A DNA stretch of 64,000 nucleotides from Streptomyces rimosus (GTDB taxonomy: Bacteria; Actinomycetota; Actinomycetes; Streptomycetales; Streptomycetaceae). Numbering within the stretch: the stretch's first letter is position 1; every line of letters starts with the position of its first letter. A program made the position numbers and the translations under genes. The notes under the pieces are model-generated. The model made no database searches. It saw nothing but the letters and a program-made list of their open reading frames with translations, and was not told the origin of the DNA. Positions 9,062 to 18,073 of this stretch are shown piece after piece. The stretch is from positions 7,694,501 through 7,758,500 of the forward strand of contig NZ_CP023688.1 of NCBI RefSeq assembly GCF_008704655.1, read 5' to 3'.

Positions 9062-9321
9062 CACTCCTCCTGCCCGGCCCTTGGCAGGCCAGCTGCCCTC
9101 AGCGCTGCTATTGCCCGCTGGCAGGTGCCTTTCAGAGCGGCCAGCGCTGATCGCACGGATGCGTGACGCGTCGCCGAGACCCGGCGCACCCGCTCGGCTT
9201 GGGGCCTGGCCGTTGCGCCTGTAGGGGACGCCGTATAGATGTTGATGGTGCCGTGCACGTTGCCGCCGACGTTCACCCCGTAATCCGCCCACTGCGTGCC
9301 GTCCTCGCCGAAGGCTGTCAC
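9061..9321 (-). CDS. Small protein with amyloid-signalling-like motif
   Basis: An 86-residue protein with no known family. Residues 14-30 read DYGVNVGGNVHGTINIY, an alternating Gly/beta pattern matching the C-terminal motif of the adjacent cyclase-like protein (QGVAVGRDVSGGITVG). The remaining ~50 residues are a basic amphipathic helical segment (VRSALAALKGTCQRAIAALR). The motif resembles short prion-like or RHIM-like bacterial amyloid signalling sequences that pair effectors with activators. The GTG at 9321 overlaps the upstream stop as GTGA. It may act as an adaptor between the cyclase-like protein and downstream proteins. Confidence 0.7.
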   Translation of the reverse strand: MTAFGEDGTQWADYGVNVGGNVHGTINIYTASPTGATARPQAERVRRVSATRHASVRSALAALKGTCQRAIAALRAAGLPRAGQEE

Positions 9322-10115
9322 CGGTCATGGCCAGAGCTGGCGGGCGGAAGGTTCACGGGCAGTCCGACAGTGATGCCGCCGGAGACGTCTCGGCCCACAG
9401 CGACGCCTTGGTGAACGTACTGGGAGAGGGCGACGTCGGTTGCCGGGCTCGGGGCGAGGGGACCCGATGCCGGCTGCGGGCCGCTGGTGCCGTCCACAGA
9501 CAGCCGCACCTCATCCGGTCCGTGGCCCGGCACACGGATCCAACCGTAGCCGCCGAACTCCTTGACCCGCACGTGAGCCTGGACGTATTGCGTCGGATCC
9601 AGGTCGGGTCGCCCGAACCGCACGACATCCTGGTACAGCCGGTCTGACACGATGACGGCGAGATCTGCCGAAGTGAGAGCGGCAAGTGCAGCCCTTAGTT
9701 GGGGCGCGTTCACGTAGCGTGCCACGGCAACTGGCGCGGGTCCGGCCTGGCCGAGAGCGGCGTCCACGGCGACGCCAGTGTCGACGGCCAGCCGCAGCCT
9801 GACGCGCGGGGCATCCAGACGGGCGTTGAGGGCGCTGAGGCGGGTGACCAGGTGATGGACGAAGGGCCCCAGCACGATGGCATCGGGCGTGGCCACAGGG
9901 AGAACGGCAAACTCCTGGTCGCCTTGTGGCTGGCGAGCCCAGGCGGACCGGTCCAGTCCGGTCATCGTCGCTGCCTCGTCCAGCAGTCGGACCAGGTCGG
10001 CCTGGACGGCCGACTGGGATCGGGTGTCGAGGCGGCTGTACTGCTCCATGTCCGCCGCCAGGCACAGCCGCCGGCGCGGGATGACGTCCTGCGGCTGGCA
10101 GGAGATCTCGTTCAC
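9318..10115 (-). CDS. Class III nucleotidyl cyclase-like protein with C-terminal amyloid-like motif
   Basis: A 265-residue protein. Residues ~15-197 resemble a class III adenylate/guanylate cyclase catalytic domain: LCLAADMEQYS (Asp22 at the first metal position), RQPQGDQEFAVLP (Asp66 at the second), RLRLAVDTGVA, then PVAVARYVNA, where Arg133 fits the transition-state Arg. The usual Asn four residues earlier is Val, and the purine-selecting Lys is not evident, so activity or base choice may differ. An extended linker leads to a motif at 236-252 (QGVAVGRDVSGGITVGL). The GTG at 10115 follows AAAGGTG. The Crp-type gene lies 71 bases upstream on the same strand. Confidence 0.75.
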   Translation of the reverse strand: MNEISCQPQDVIPRRRLCLAADMEQYSRLDTRSQSAVQADLVRLLDEAATMTGLDRSAWARQPQGDQEFAVLPVATPDAIVLGPFVHHLVTRLSALNARLDAPRVRLRLAVDTGVAVDAALGQAGPAPVAVARYVNAPQLRAALAALTSADLAVIVSDRLYQDVVRFGRPDLDPTQYVQAHVRVKEFGGYGWIRVPGHGPDEVRLSVDGTSGPQPASGPLAPSPATDVALSQYVHQGVAVGRDVSGGITVGLPVNLPPASSGHDR

Positions 10116-10186
10116 AACAACACGTCACCTTTCGATGCTTGTTGAGTGCGGTGCATGCCAACTGTGCAGTCAGAGAGAGAATCCTG

Positions 10187-10927
10187 CTAGGAACCGGTAT
10201 TTATGCCACTCTGTAGCAGTGGCTGGGGGTGACCGGCATAACTCAACCGGGCGACTCTTCGCAGCCCGTCCAAATGCAAAACTTCGGTTCTGCATGATCC
10301 AGTGCTGATATAGCCTCTCTCGCGCAGTTGGGCGAGCGCCTTGCGCACAGTTTCCGTAGTACAGCCCGTCAGTGCGGCGAACTCGGACTGGGAGAGGTTT
10401 ACGTCGATGATCTCTCCTTTCCATCCCTTCCTCCTGTATAGGGCAACGAGTTCCACGAGCACGCGAGCCAGCCGGACCACGACCGGATACTCGCGGTACT
10501 CCAAGCGCCGACGGACCGCTCTGTACAGTCGGCCACAGAGCACTGTGTCGAGCGCTGCCCAGACTTCGGGATTGGCGACGAGAAAGGGTTTGAGCTCGTG
10601 CTCTGGGACAACAGTCGCAACGACTTCTCCGCAGGTGGTCACCGTGGCCGTTCTTGCCCCGAGTCCCATGGCTGCCATTTCACCTACGACGTCTCCAGCC
10701 ATTGCGATGTCCACCAGGGATTCGTAGTCGCCGTCCAGGCGGGCGGTGACTTTGACGACTCCCTGATGAAGCACCAACAGCTCATGCACGCGGTCGCCCT
10801 CACCGATCAGTACGTTCCCCGCGATGTAGCGGCGCCGACTGCCCAACTGTGCGAAGGCTGCGCGGGCCTCATCCGGCAGGGTGTCGAGAAACGGCGCGCG
10901 ATCATCCGAGTGCGAGTCATGACTCAT
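10187..10927 (-). CDS. Crp/Fnr-family cyclic-nucleotide-binding transcription regulator
   Basis: A 246-residue regulator. The N-terminal cNMP-binding beta-roll contains the phosphate-binding cassette GDVVGEMAAMGLGARTATV (Gly-Glu at 82-83, Arg-Thr at 92-93), which keeps the residues expected to hold the cyclic phosphate. A long C-helix follows, then a winged HTH (NLSQSEFAALTGCTTETVRK, near residues 187-206). ATG 10927 is preferred although no ribosome site is evident; longer forms up to 11044 are open. A perfect 12-base palindrome, GAGTCATGACTC (10914-10925), sits in the first codons. Adjacency to a cyclase-like gene suggests it senses that product. Confidence 0.88.
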   Translation of the reverse strand: MSHDSHSDDRAPFLDTLPDEARAAFAQLGSRRRYIAGNVLIGEGDRVHELLVLHQGVVKVTARLDGDYESLVDIAMAGDVVGEMAAMGLGARTATVTTCGEVVATVVPEHELKPFLVANPEVWAALDTVLCGRLYRAVRRRLEYREYPVVVRLARVLVELVALYRRKGWKGEIIDVNLSQSEFAALTGCTTETVRKALAQLRERGYISTGSCRTEVLHLDGLRRVARLSYAGHPQPLLQSGINTGS

Positions 10928-12178
10928 GTGCACAGCAGAGCATTCAACCGACGGAATGGTGTGCGTTTCTGGCCGGTCCGTCGATGCGGCGAACGCAATC
11001 CGGGGCGCACGGCGGCGCACAGTCGAAGCATCCGCATTTCCCATGCGCTGGGCCCCGTTGGGAATCGATAATTGTGTGCAGCGGGTTCAGGGCCCGGCAC
11101 ACGACTGGAGCAGTTCAGTGTCGGGTGGCACTGGGGCTCTCCCCGCCCCATCGGTGGCGCTGATCGCCTTGGCTGCCCGTGGGCCTACAGGGGTGGTAGC
11201 TGATCCAGCAGGTCGAGGATCTTTTATCGACGTGTGAGCCGAAGCTCCCTGGTCCTCAGCGTGGTCCAGAAACTCGCCGATGCGGTGGGCGTCGGGCACC
11301 GCCCTCAACACCGTCGTCGTCCGTATGACCACCACGTTTCTCTCCGAGCGCGTAGTGGCACTCGCCCAGGGAGCCGCTTCGCAGGTGAGCTGCGGCGTGC
11401 AGTCAGTGCACTGGCGTGCAGTGCCCCGGAAATGATCAAAGCCATGCCAGATGTGCTTTGAAACGGCCCTGAACTGCGACTCCATCGGGTCGGAACGACG
11501 GGTTCTGGACCGCGCCTCCTTGACACCCCCAATCTCGTTGGGTTGCATGTTCTTGCGGGCCGCAGCCGGTTCGGTACATGCAGGTTCGGCGCGGTGAGCT
11601 GAGAGTGTGAGGCTGCATACATTGCGTGGCGGATCCCGGCAAGTCCCCGGTCGGCACGGGATCGCGCGGATGGCTTGAGGAAGCAGCCTTCGGGTGAGTG
11701 ATCGGAGTGACGCCTGTCCTGGTCACGTCGTAACTGCTCCAGTACCCGGCTTTGCCGATCCGGGGCCGGATGGCACTGGGTTACCGACCGAGCTCTTCGG
11801 CAAGGCCGTCGAAGCCTTGTTGATCTTTCCGGTGCAGAGTGAGTGGCTTCGCCCCGTGCTCGGTGGATCCGAGCTTCTCCGGGGCGATGGCGATTCGACG
11901 CTGACGAATCCCGTCGATGGACTTGCCCCGTTGTTGCCCCCCGCCCTGCACCTTCGCCGCATCGGCCCTGTGCCGCTCACCGCCGGACACCTCACGGTCG
12001 CGGACCGCATCTTCGACATGACCGCCTCTTGTGAACACGAGCGCAACGAGGTGATCTCTAGTCGACCGTAGTAGCCCTGAGTGTCCAGCTGGTAGCGAGC
12101 TGAAGCGTGGTCAGCCCCCAGGCGGCTCCCAGCGAGATCAAGTCCCGACATCTGCACATCGCCCGCTGACCATACCAA
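10928..12178. other. Long stretch with no credible gene
   Basis: About 1.25 kb between the Crp-type gene and the tRNA-Pro terminator. Several short open frames exist on both strands, the longest near 11694-12071 (+) and 11723-12178 (-), but none has streptomycete codon bias, a ribosome site with a matching start, or a recognisable family. Base composition is visibly less GC-rich than in neighbouring genes. It could hold the promoter region of the locus and decayed remnants of an older insertion. Confidence 0.5.
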
Positions 12179-12220
12179 AACGCCCGTTGACCTGGACTTA
12201 CGTCCAGGTCAACGGGCGTT
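12179..12220 (-). terminator. Perfect 19-bp hairpin downstream of tRNA-Pro
   Basis: Arms 12179-12197 and 12202-12220 are exact inverted repeats (AACGCCCGTTGACCTGGAC) with a TTAC loop. It starts 10 bases past the 3' end of tRNA-Pro, so it most likely terminates that transcript. Confidence 0.8.
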
Positions 12221-12229
12221 TCTGCACCG

Positions 12230-12303
<74 letters not shown>

Positions 12304-12456
12304 GTGCTCGCTTCGGCCGGGGTTCCCCGGTCGCGGCGTGCAGAAGAAAAATACCCTGTTCGGGGCCCGGAATCCAAAAGCGGGGTCGATTCGGCTGCTC
12401 GCGGGGGGATGGGGCGGGTCCGCGCCGGGGTGGGGTGTGCGTGGTTGCATGGCGGT

Positions 12457-12825
12457 ATGGGTGGTCAGCGCGGAGGGATCCGGCAGCGCCGGGTGTACGA
12501 GGAGCCGGAGGCGGCGGACGGTGCGCGGGTGCTCGTCGACCGGCTGTGGCCGCGGGGGGTGGCGAAGGAGGCGGCTCACCTGGACGAGTGGTGCAAGGAC
12601 GTGGCGCCTTCCAAGGAGCTGCGTACCTGGTACGGGCACCGGTCCGAGCGGTACGCGGAATTCGCGCGGCGGTACCGGCACGAGCTGGCCGGGTCGCCGG
12701 CCCGGGAGGCGCTGGGGCGGCTGCGGGAGTATGCGGCGGCCGGGCCGCTGACCTTGCTGACCGCGACCAAGAGTGTGGAGGAGAGCCATCTGGCGGTGTT
12801 GGCGGAGGTGCTGGAGGGGGAGTAG
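12457..12825 (+). CDS. DUF488-family protein
   Basis: A 122-residue protein of the DUF488 family, whose function is not established. Family hallmarks are all visible: RRVYEEP near residue 11, VLVDRLWPRGVAKEAAHLDE (residues 25-44), WCKDVAPSKELRTWYGH, then EFARRYRHEL. The ATG at 12457 puts the family N-terminus near residue 8; longer in-frame extensions look non-family. It stands alone between tRNA-Pro and argG. Confidence 0.9.
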   Translation: MGGQRGGIRQRRVYEEPEAADGARVLVDRLWPRGVAKEAAHLDEWCKDVAPSKELRTWYGHRSERYAEFARRYRHELAGSPAREALGRLREYAAAGPLTLLTATKSVEESHLAVLAEVLEGE

Positions 12826-12869
12826 GGGGACCGAGGGCGGAGCCAGGGGTGGCGTTCGGGTGAACTGCG

Positions 12870-12904
12870 TTGACGAATCATGCGGCCGAGTGCATAGTTA
12901 TGCC
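12870..12904 (+). promoter_or_regulatory. argG promoter with overlapping ARG box
   Basis: TTGACG (12870-12875) and CATAGT (12893-12898), spaced 17 bases, form a plausible -35/-10 pair. TGCATAGTTATGCC (12891-12904) is a near palindrome matching the streptomycete ARG-box half pattern TGCATA/TATGCA and overlaps the -10. ArgR binding here would occlude RNA polymerase. A second weaker half-site (GTGAATGCAC) follows at 12910-12919. Confidence 0.7.
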
Positions 12905-12937
12905 TATCAGTGAATGCACCGCCGTAAGGAGAATCCC

Positions 12938-14131
12938 GTGACCGAGCGCGTCGTACTCGCCTACTCGGGCGGTCTGGACACCTCCGTCGCCATCGGCTGG
13001 ATCGCCGAGGAGACGGGCGCCGAGGTCATCGCCGTGGCTGTGGATGTCGGCCAGGGCGGTGAGGACCTGGACGTCATCCGCAAGCGCGCGCTCGCCTGCG
13101 GTGCGGTCGAGGCCGAGGTCGCGGACGCCAAGGACGAGTTCGCCGATGAGTACTGCCTGCCGGCGATCAAGGCGAACGCCCTGTACATGGACCGGTACCC
13201 GCTGGTCTCCGCGCTGTCGCGGCCCACCATCGTCAAGCACCTGGTCGCCGCCGCCCGTAAGCACGGCGCCACCACCGTCGCGCACGGCTGCACCGGCAAG
13301 GGCAACGACCAGGTGCGGTTCGAGGCCGGGATCTCCTCGCTGGCGCCTGATCTGAAGTGCATCGCCCCGGTCCGGGACTATGCGATGACCCGGGACAAGG
13401 CGATCGCGTTCTGTGAGAGCAAGAACCTGCCGATCGCGACCTCCAAGAAGTCGCCGTACTCGATCGACCAGAACGTCTTCGGGCGGGCCGTGGAGACCGG
13501 CTTCCTGGAGGACATCTGGAACGCGCCGATCGAGGACGTGTACGACTACACGGCCGATCCGGCGGTGCCGCGCGAGGCCGACGAGGTCGTGATCACGTTC
13601 GAGGCGGGCGTGCCGGTCGCCGTCGACGGCAAGGCCGTCTCCGTGCTCCAGGCCGTCCAGCAGCTCAACGAGCGGGCCGGCGCGCAGGGCGTCGGGCGGA
13701 TCGACATGGTCGAGGACCGGCTGGTCGGCATCAAGTCCCGCGAGATCTACGAGGCGCCCGGCGCCATCGCGCTGATCACCGCCCACCAGGAGCTGGAGAA
13801 CGTCACCGTCGAGCGCGAGCTGGCCCGCTACAAGCGGCAGGTCGAGCAGCGGTGGGGCGAGCTGGTCTACGACGGTCTGTGGTTCTCGCCGCTGAAGCGG
13901 GCGCTGGACGGGTTCATCGAGGAGGCGAACCGGGCGGTGTCCGGTGACATCCGGATGACGCTGCACGGCGGGCGCGCGGTGGTCACCGGGCGGCGGTCCG
14001 GGCAGTCGCTGTACGACTTCAACCTGGCGACCTACGACACGGGCGACACCTTCGACCAGTCGCTCTCCAAGGGCTTCATCGAGATCTTCGGGATGTCCTC
14101 GAAGATCGCCGCGAAGCGGGACCTGGCGTAG
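12938..14131 (+). CDS. argG: ArgG, argininosuccinate synthase
   Basis: ATP-dependent condensation of citrulline and aspartate to argininosuccinate. The 397-residue product starts with the P-loop-like [14 protein letters not shown] (residues 5-18) and contains [13 protein letters not shown] near residue 115 and the SPYSIDQN segment, all class signatures. The GTG at 12938 is selected for AAGGAG eight bases upstream; an ATG at 12914 is open but lacks a ribosome site. The upstream promoter overlaps an ARG box, so arginine repression via ArgR is expected. argH follows after 98 bases. Confidence 0.97.
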   Translation: MTERVVLAYSGGLDTSVAIGWIAEETGAEVIAVAVDVGQGGEDLDVIRKRALACGAVEAEVADAKDEFADEYCLPAIKANALYMDRYPLVSALSRPTIVKHLVAAARKHGATTVAHGCTGKGNDQVRFEAGISSLAPDLKCIAPVRDYAMTRDKAIAFCESKNLPIATSKKSPYSIDQNVFGRAVETGFLEDIWNAPIEDVYDYTADPAVPREADEVVITFEAGVPVAVDGKAVSVLQAVQQLNERAGAQGVGRIDMVEDRLVGIKSREIYEAPGAIALITAHQELENVTVERELARYKRQVEQRWGELVYDGLWFSPLKRALDGFIEEANRAVSGDIRMTLHGGRAVVTGRRSGQSLYDFNLATYDTGDTFDQSLSKGFIEIFGMSSKIAAKRDLA

Positions 14132-14226
14132 GGCCGAGCCCCTCCGGCACTCCGTCCCCGGGGCCGGTCCGTCCGGCCGCCCGGGGCCGGACCGTACATC
14201 TCACCTCACCATCCACGAGGAGCTAG

Positions 14227-15657
<1,431 letters not shown>

Positions 15658-15670
15658 TCGGAGCCCTTCG

Positions 15671-15715
15671 AGCCCCGGCCCCCTCGCGGTAGGCGAGGGG
15701 CCCGGGGCTGTTTTT
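15671..15715 (+). terminator. Rho-independent terminator after argH
   Basis: A 16-bp stem (15671-15686 with 15694-15709, one mismatch), a 7-base loop and then GTTTTT make a textbook intrinsic terminator 13 bases past the argH stop. Confidence 0.85.
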
Positions 15716-15757
15716 GCGTGTGCGGGCCCTCCTCGTGCGTGAGACTCGCATGACGCT

Positions 15758-15779
15758 AATGAGACGTTGATGTCTCATT
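15758..15779 (+). promoter_or_regulatory. Perfect palindromic operator upstream of the TetR gene
   Basis: AATGAGAC-GTTGAT-GTCTCATT, two exact 8-base arms with a 6-base spacer, sits 18-39 bases before the TetR start codon. An extra half-site GTCTCAT (15792-15798) overlaps the ATG itself. This is the expected form of a TetR-family operator, implying autorepression of the TetR/MFS pair. Confidence 0.75.
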
Positions 15780-15796
15780 CGGTTATCCTGTGTCTC

Positions 15797-16348
15797 ATGG
15801 CCGTAGACCGAGAACACGTACTCAGAGAGGCCGCCGGCCTGCTCACCCGTAAGGCGACCGCCGGGATGGATGAGATCGCGCGGGCCGCGGGGATCAGCCG
15901 GGCGACCCTGCACCGGCACTTCGCGGGCCGCGACGCCCTGATCAAAGCGCTGGAGGAACTGGGCATCCGGCAGTTCACCGAGGCGCTGGACGCGGCCCGG
16001 CTCGACGAGGACGACGCGGTCACGGCGCTGCGCCGGCTGATCGCCGAGTCCGAGCCGGTCGCCGGCTTCCTCGCCTTCCTCTACACCGAGAACCAGCTCT
16101 TCGAGGGCGAGGAGGTCAACGAGGGCTGGGACCGGCTCGACGCCCGAATCCACGCGCTGTTCCGGCGCGGCCAGGAGGAAGGCGCCTTCCGTATCGACCT
16201 CACGCCCGTCTGGCTCACCGAGGCGCTGTACGGACTGATCGGCGCCGGCGCGTGGGCCGTGCACGAGGGGCGCGTGGCGTCCAAGGACCTCACCCATTCG
16301 ATCGCCGAGCTGCTGCTCGGCGGCATCCGACGGAGCATGGAGAAATGA
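15797..16348 (+). CDS. TetR-family transcriptional repressor
   Basis: A 183-residue TetR-type regulator. The N-terminal HTH is clear (MDEIARAAGISRATLHRHFA, near residues 26-45); the C-terminal ~130 residues are the helical ligand/dimer domain. The ATG at 15797 has no ribosome site but follows a TTATCC -10-like element by about 9 bases, so translation from a leaderless mRNA is plausible. The stop overlaps the MFS start (ATGA), and a palindromic operator lies just upstream. By context it senses a substrate of the efflux pump. Confidence 0.92.
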   Translation: MAVDREHVLREAAGLLTRKATAGMDEIARAAGISRATLHRHFAGRDALIKALEELGIRQFTEALDAARLDEDDAVTALRRLIAESEPVAGFLAFLYTENQLFEGEEVNEGWDRLDARIHALFRRGQEEGAFRIDLTPVWLTEALYGLIGAGAWAVHEGRVASKDLTHSIAELLLGGIRRSMEK

Positions 16349-17931
16349 GCAAGCCCGCCAACGAGACCGCGGAGCACACCGGCGCCACCGCGGAGCACCA
16401 GCCGCGCCCCGGACGCTGGCTCGCGCTCGCCGTCCTGGTCCTCGCCGTCCTGCTGGTCGGCGTGGACGCCACCGTTCTGGGCCTGGCCACCCCCTTCCTC
16501 AGCGAGGACCTGCGTCCCTCCGGCACGCAGCTGCTGTGGATCGGCGACGTCTACTCGTTCGTCATCGCCGGTCTGCTGGTCTCCATGGGCAGCCTCGGCG
16601 ACCGCATCGGGCGCAAGAAGCTGCTGCTGACCGGCTCGGTCGTGTTCGGCGCCATGTCGGTGCTCGCCGCGTACGCCGGCAGCCCGGCCATGATGATCGT
16701 GGCGCGCGCCCTGCTGGGCGTGGCGGGCGCGACGCTGATGCCCTCCACCCTCGCCTTGATCCGCAACCTCTTCCACGATCCCAGGGAGCGCAGTCTCGCC
16801 ATCGGCATCTGGGGCGCGATGGCCTCGGCGGGCGCCGCCGTCGGCCCGGTCCTCGGCGGTTTCCTGCTCGGCCACTTCTGGTGGGGCTCGGTCTTCCTGA
16901 TCAACCTGCCGGTGATGGCGCTGCTGGTGCTCGTCGGCGCCAAGGTGCTGCCGGAGTCCCGTAACCCGAACCCGGGCCCGTGGGACCTGATCAGTGTGGG
17001 GCTGTCGCTGGTGGGCATGGTGGCGATCGTGTACGCGATCAAGGAAGCGGCGGTGCACGGCATACGCTGGGACATCGCGGCGGCCGCCGTCCTCGGGGCG
17101 CTCGCGCTCGTCACCTTCGTACGCCGCCAGCAGACGCTCGCCTCACCGCTGCTGGACATGCGGCTCTTCAAGAACCGCGGCTTCTCCGGCGCCGTACTGG
17201 CCGACCTGCTGACCATCCTGGGCCTGTCCGGACTGGTCTTCTTCCTCTCGCAGTTCCTCCAGATGGTGCAGCTGCGCTCGCCCCTCAACGCGGGCCTGGT
17301 GGAACTGCCGGCGGCGATCGGCGCGGTGGGCGCGGGCCTCGCGGCGGGGTACGTCGCCCGGCGGCTGTCCGTACGGCTCGTCGTCGCCGGCGGCCTGGGG
17401 GTGGTCGGGCTGGCCCTGGCCGGGTGCATCGGCCTGGGCCAGGACACCAGCACCTTCACGCTCGGCACGATCCTGTTCGTCGTCGGCATCGGCGCGGGCT
17501 TCGCGTTCACCGTCACCGCCGACGTGATCCTCTCCAGCGTGCCCAAGGAGCAGGCGGGCGCCGCTTCCGCGGTCTCGGAGACGGCGTACGAACTGGGCGC
17601 CGCCCTCGGCATCGCGCTGCTCGGCTCCATCGTCACCGGCATCTACCGGGACTTCACGACCCCCGCGGGGGTGCCCGAGGCGTCCGCCGACGCGGCGCGG
17701 GAGTCCCTGGGCGGGGCCGTCGAGGCGTCCGGCACCCTCCCGGCCGACACCGGATCGAGCCTGCTCACGGCCGCCCAGCACGCGTTCGTCGACGGCCTGG
17801 ACACGGCCGCCGGGGTGGGTGCCGCGGTGCTGCTCGCCGCCGCCTGCGCCGCGTGGTTCCTGCTGCGCGGCCAGCGGCTGGCGGACAGCCCCGCCGAGGC
17901 GGAGCCGGAGCAGGAGGCAGTGCGGAGCTGA
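16345..17931 (+). CDS. MFS transporter, DHA2-type drug efflux pump
   Basis: A 528-residue major facilitator with about 14 hydrophobic segments, the DHA2 (QacA/LfrA-like) layout. The first helix carries VGVDATVLGLATPFLSEDL, the usual D-x-T-V-x-x-x-A-x-P signature; motif A GSLGDRIGRKKLL lies after helix 2; helix 5 has the antiporter-type WGAMASAGAAVGPVLGGFLL pattern. A hydrophilic loop near residues 440-475 precedes the last helices. It is co-translated with the upstream TetR repressor. Expected role: proton-driven export of amphipathic cations or antibiotics; the substrate is unknown. Confidence 0.93.
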   Translation: MSKPANETAEHTGATAEHQPRPGRWLALAVLVLAVLLVGVDATVLGLATPFLSEDLRPSGTQLLWIGDVYSFVIAGLLVSMGSLGDRIGRKKLLLTGSVVFGAMSVLAAYAGSPAMMIVARALLGVAGATLMPSTLALIRNLFHDPRERSLAIGIWGAMASAGAAVGPVLGGFLLGHFWWGSVFLINLPVMALLVLVGAKVLPESRNPNPGPWDLISVGLSLVGMVAIVYAIKEAAVHGIRWDIAAAAVLGALALVTFVRRQQTLASPLLDMRLFKNRGFSGAVLADLLTILGLSGLVFFLSQFLQMVQLRSPLNAGLVELPAAIGAVGAGLAAGYVARRLSVRLVVAGGLGVVGLALAGCIGLGQDTSTFTLGTILFVVGIGAGFAFTVTADVILSSVPKEQAGAASAVSETAYELGAALGIALLGSIVTGIYRDFTTPAGVPEASADAARESLGGAVEASGTLPADTGSSLLTAAQHAFVDGLDTAAGVGAAVLLAAACAAWFLLRGQRLADSPAEAEPEQEAVRS

Positions 17932-17952
17932 CCGCGAATGACCTGGAGAAGC

Positions 17953-17980
17953 GGGCGGGGGCGGCCGTTGTCCCCCGCCC
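17953..17980 (+). terminator. GC-rich hairpin after the MFS gene
   Basis: GGGCGGGGG (17953-17961) and CCCCCGCCC (17972-17980) form a 9-bp stem about 20 bases after the MFS stop. A plausible terminator without a T tract. Confidence 0.5.
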
Positions 17981-18073
17981 GTTCACGTGCCGGTTGCCTC
18001 GTGTGGGCCGGGAGGCTCCCATGGCTCGTTTGACTCTCCAGTCGTTCCCCCGCACTCGGGCACTCTCAGAAGG

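Noticed and set aside
11694..12071. Possible gene in the 1.2 kb gap
   Set aside because: No ribosome site, atypical codon use and no family similarity that I recognise; kept only as a possible decayed remnant.
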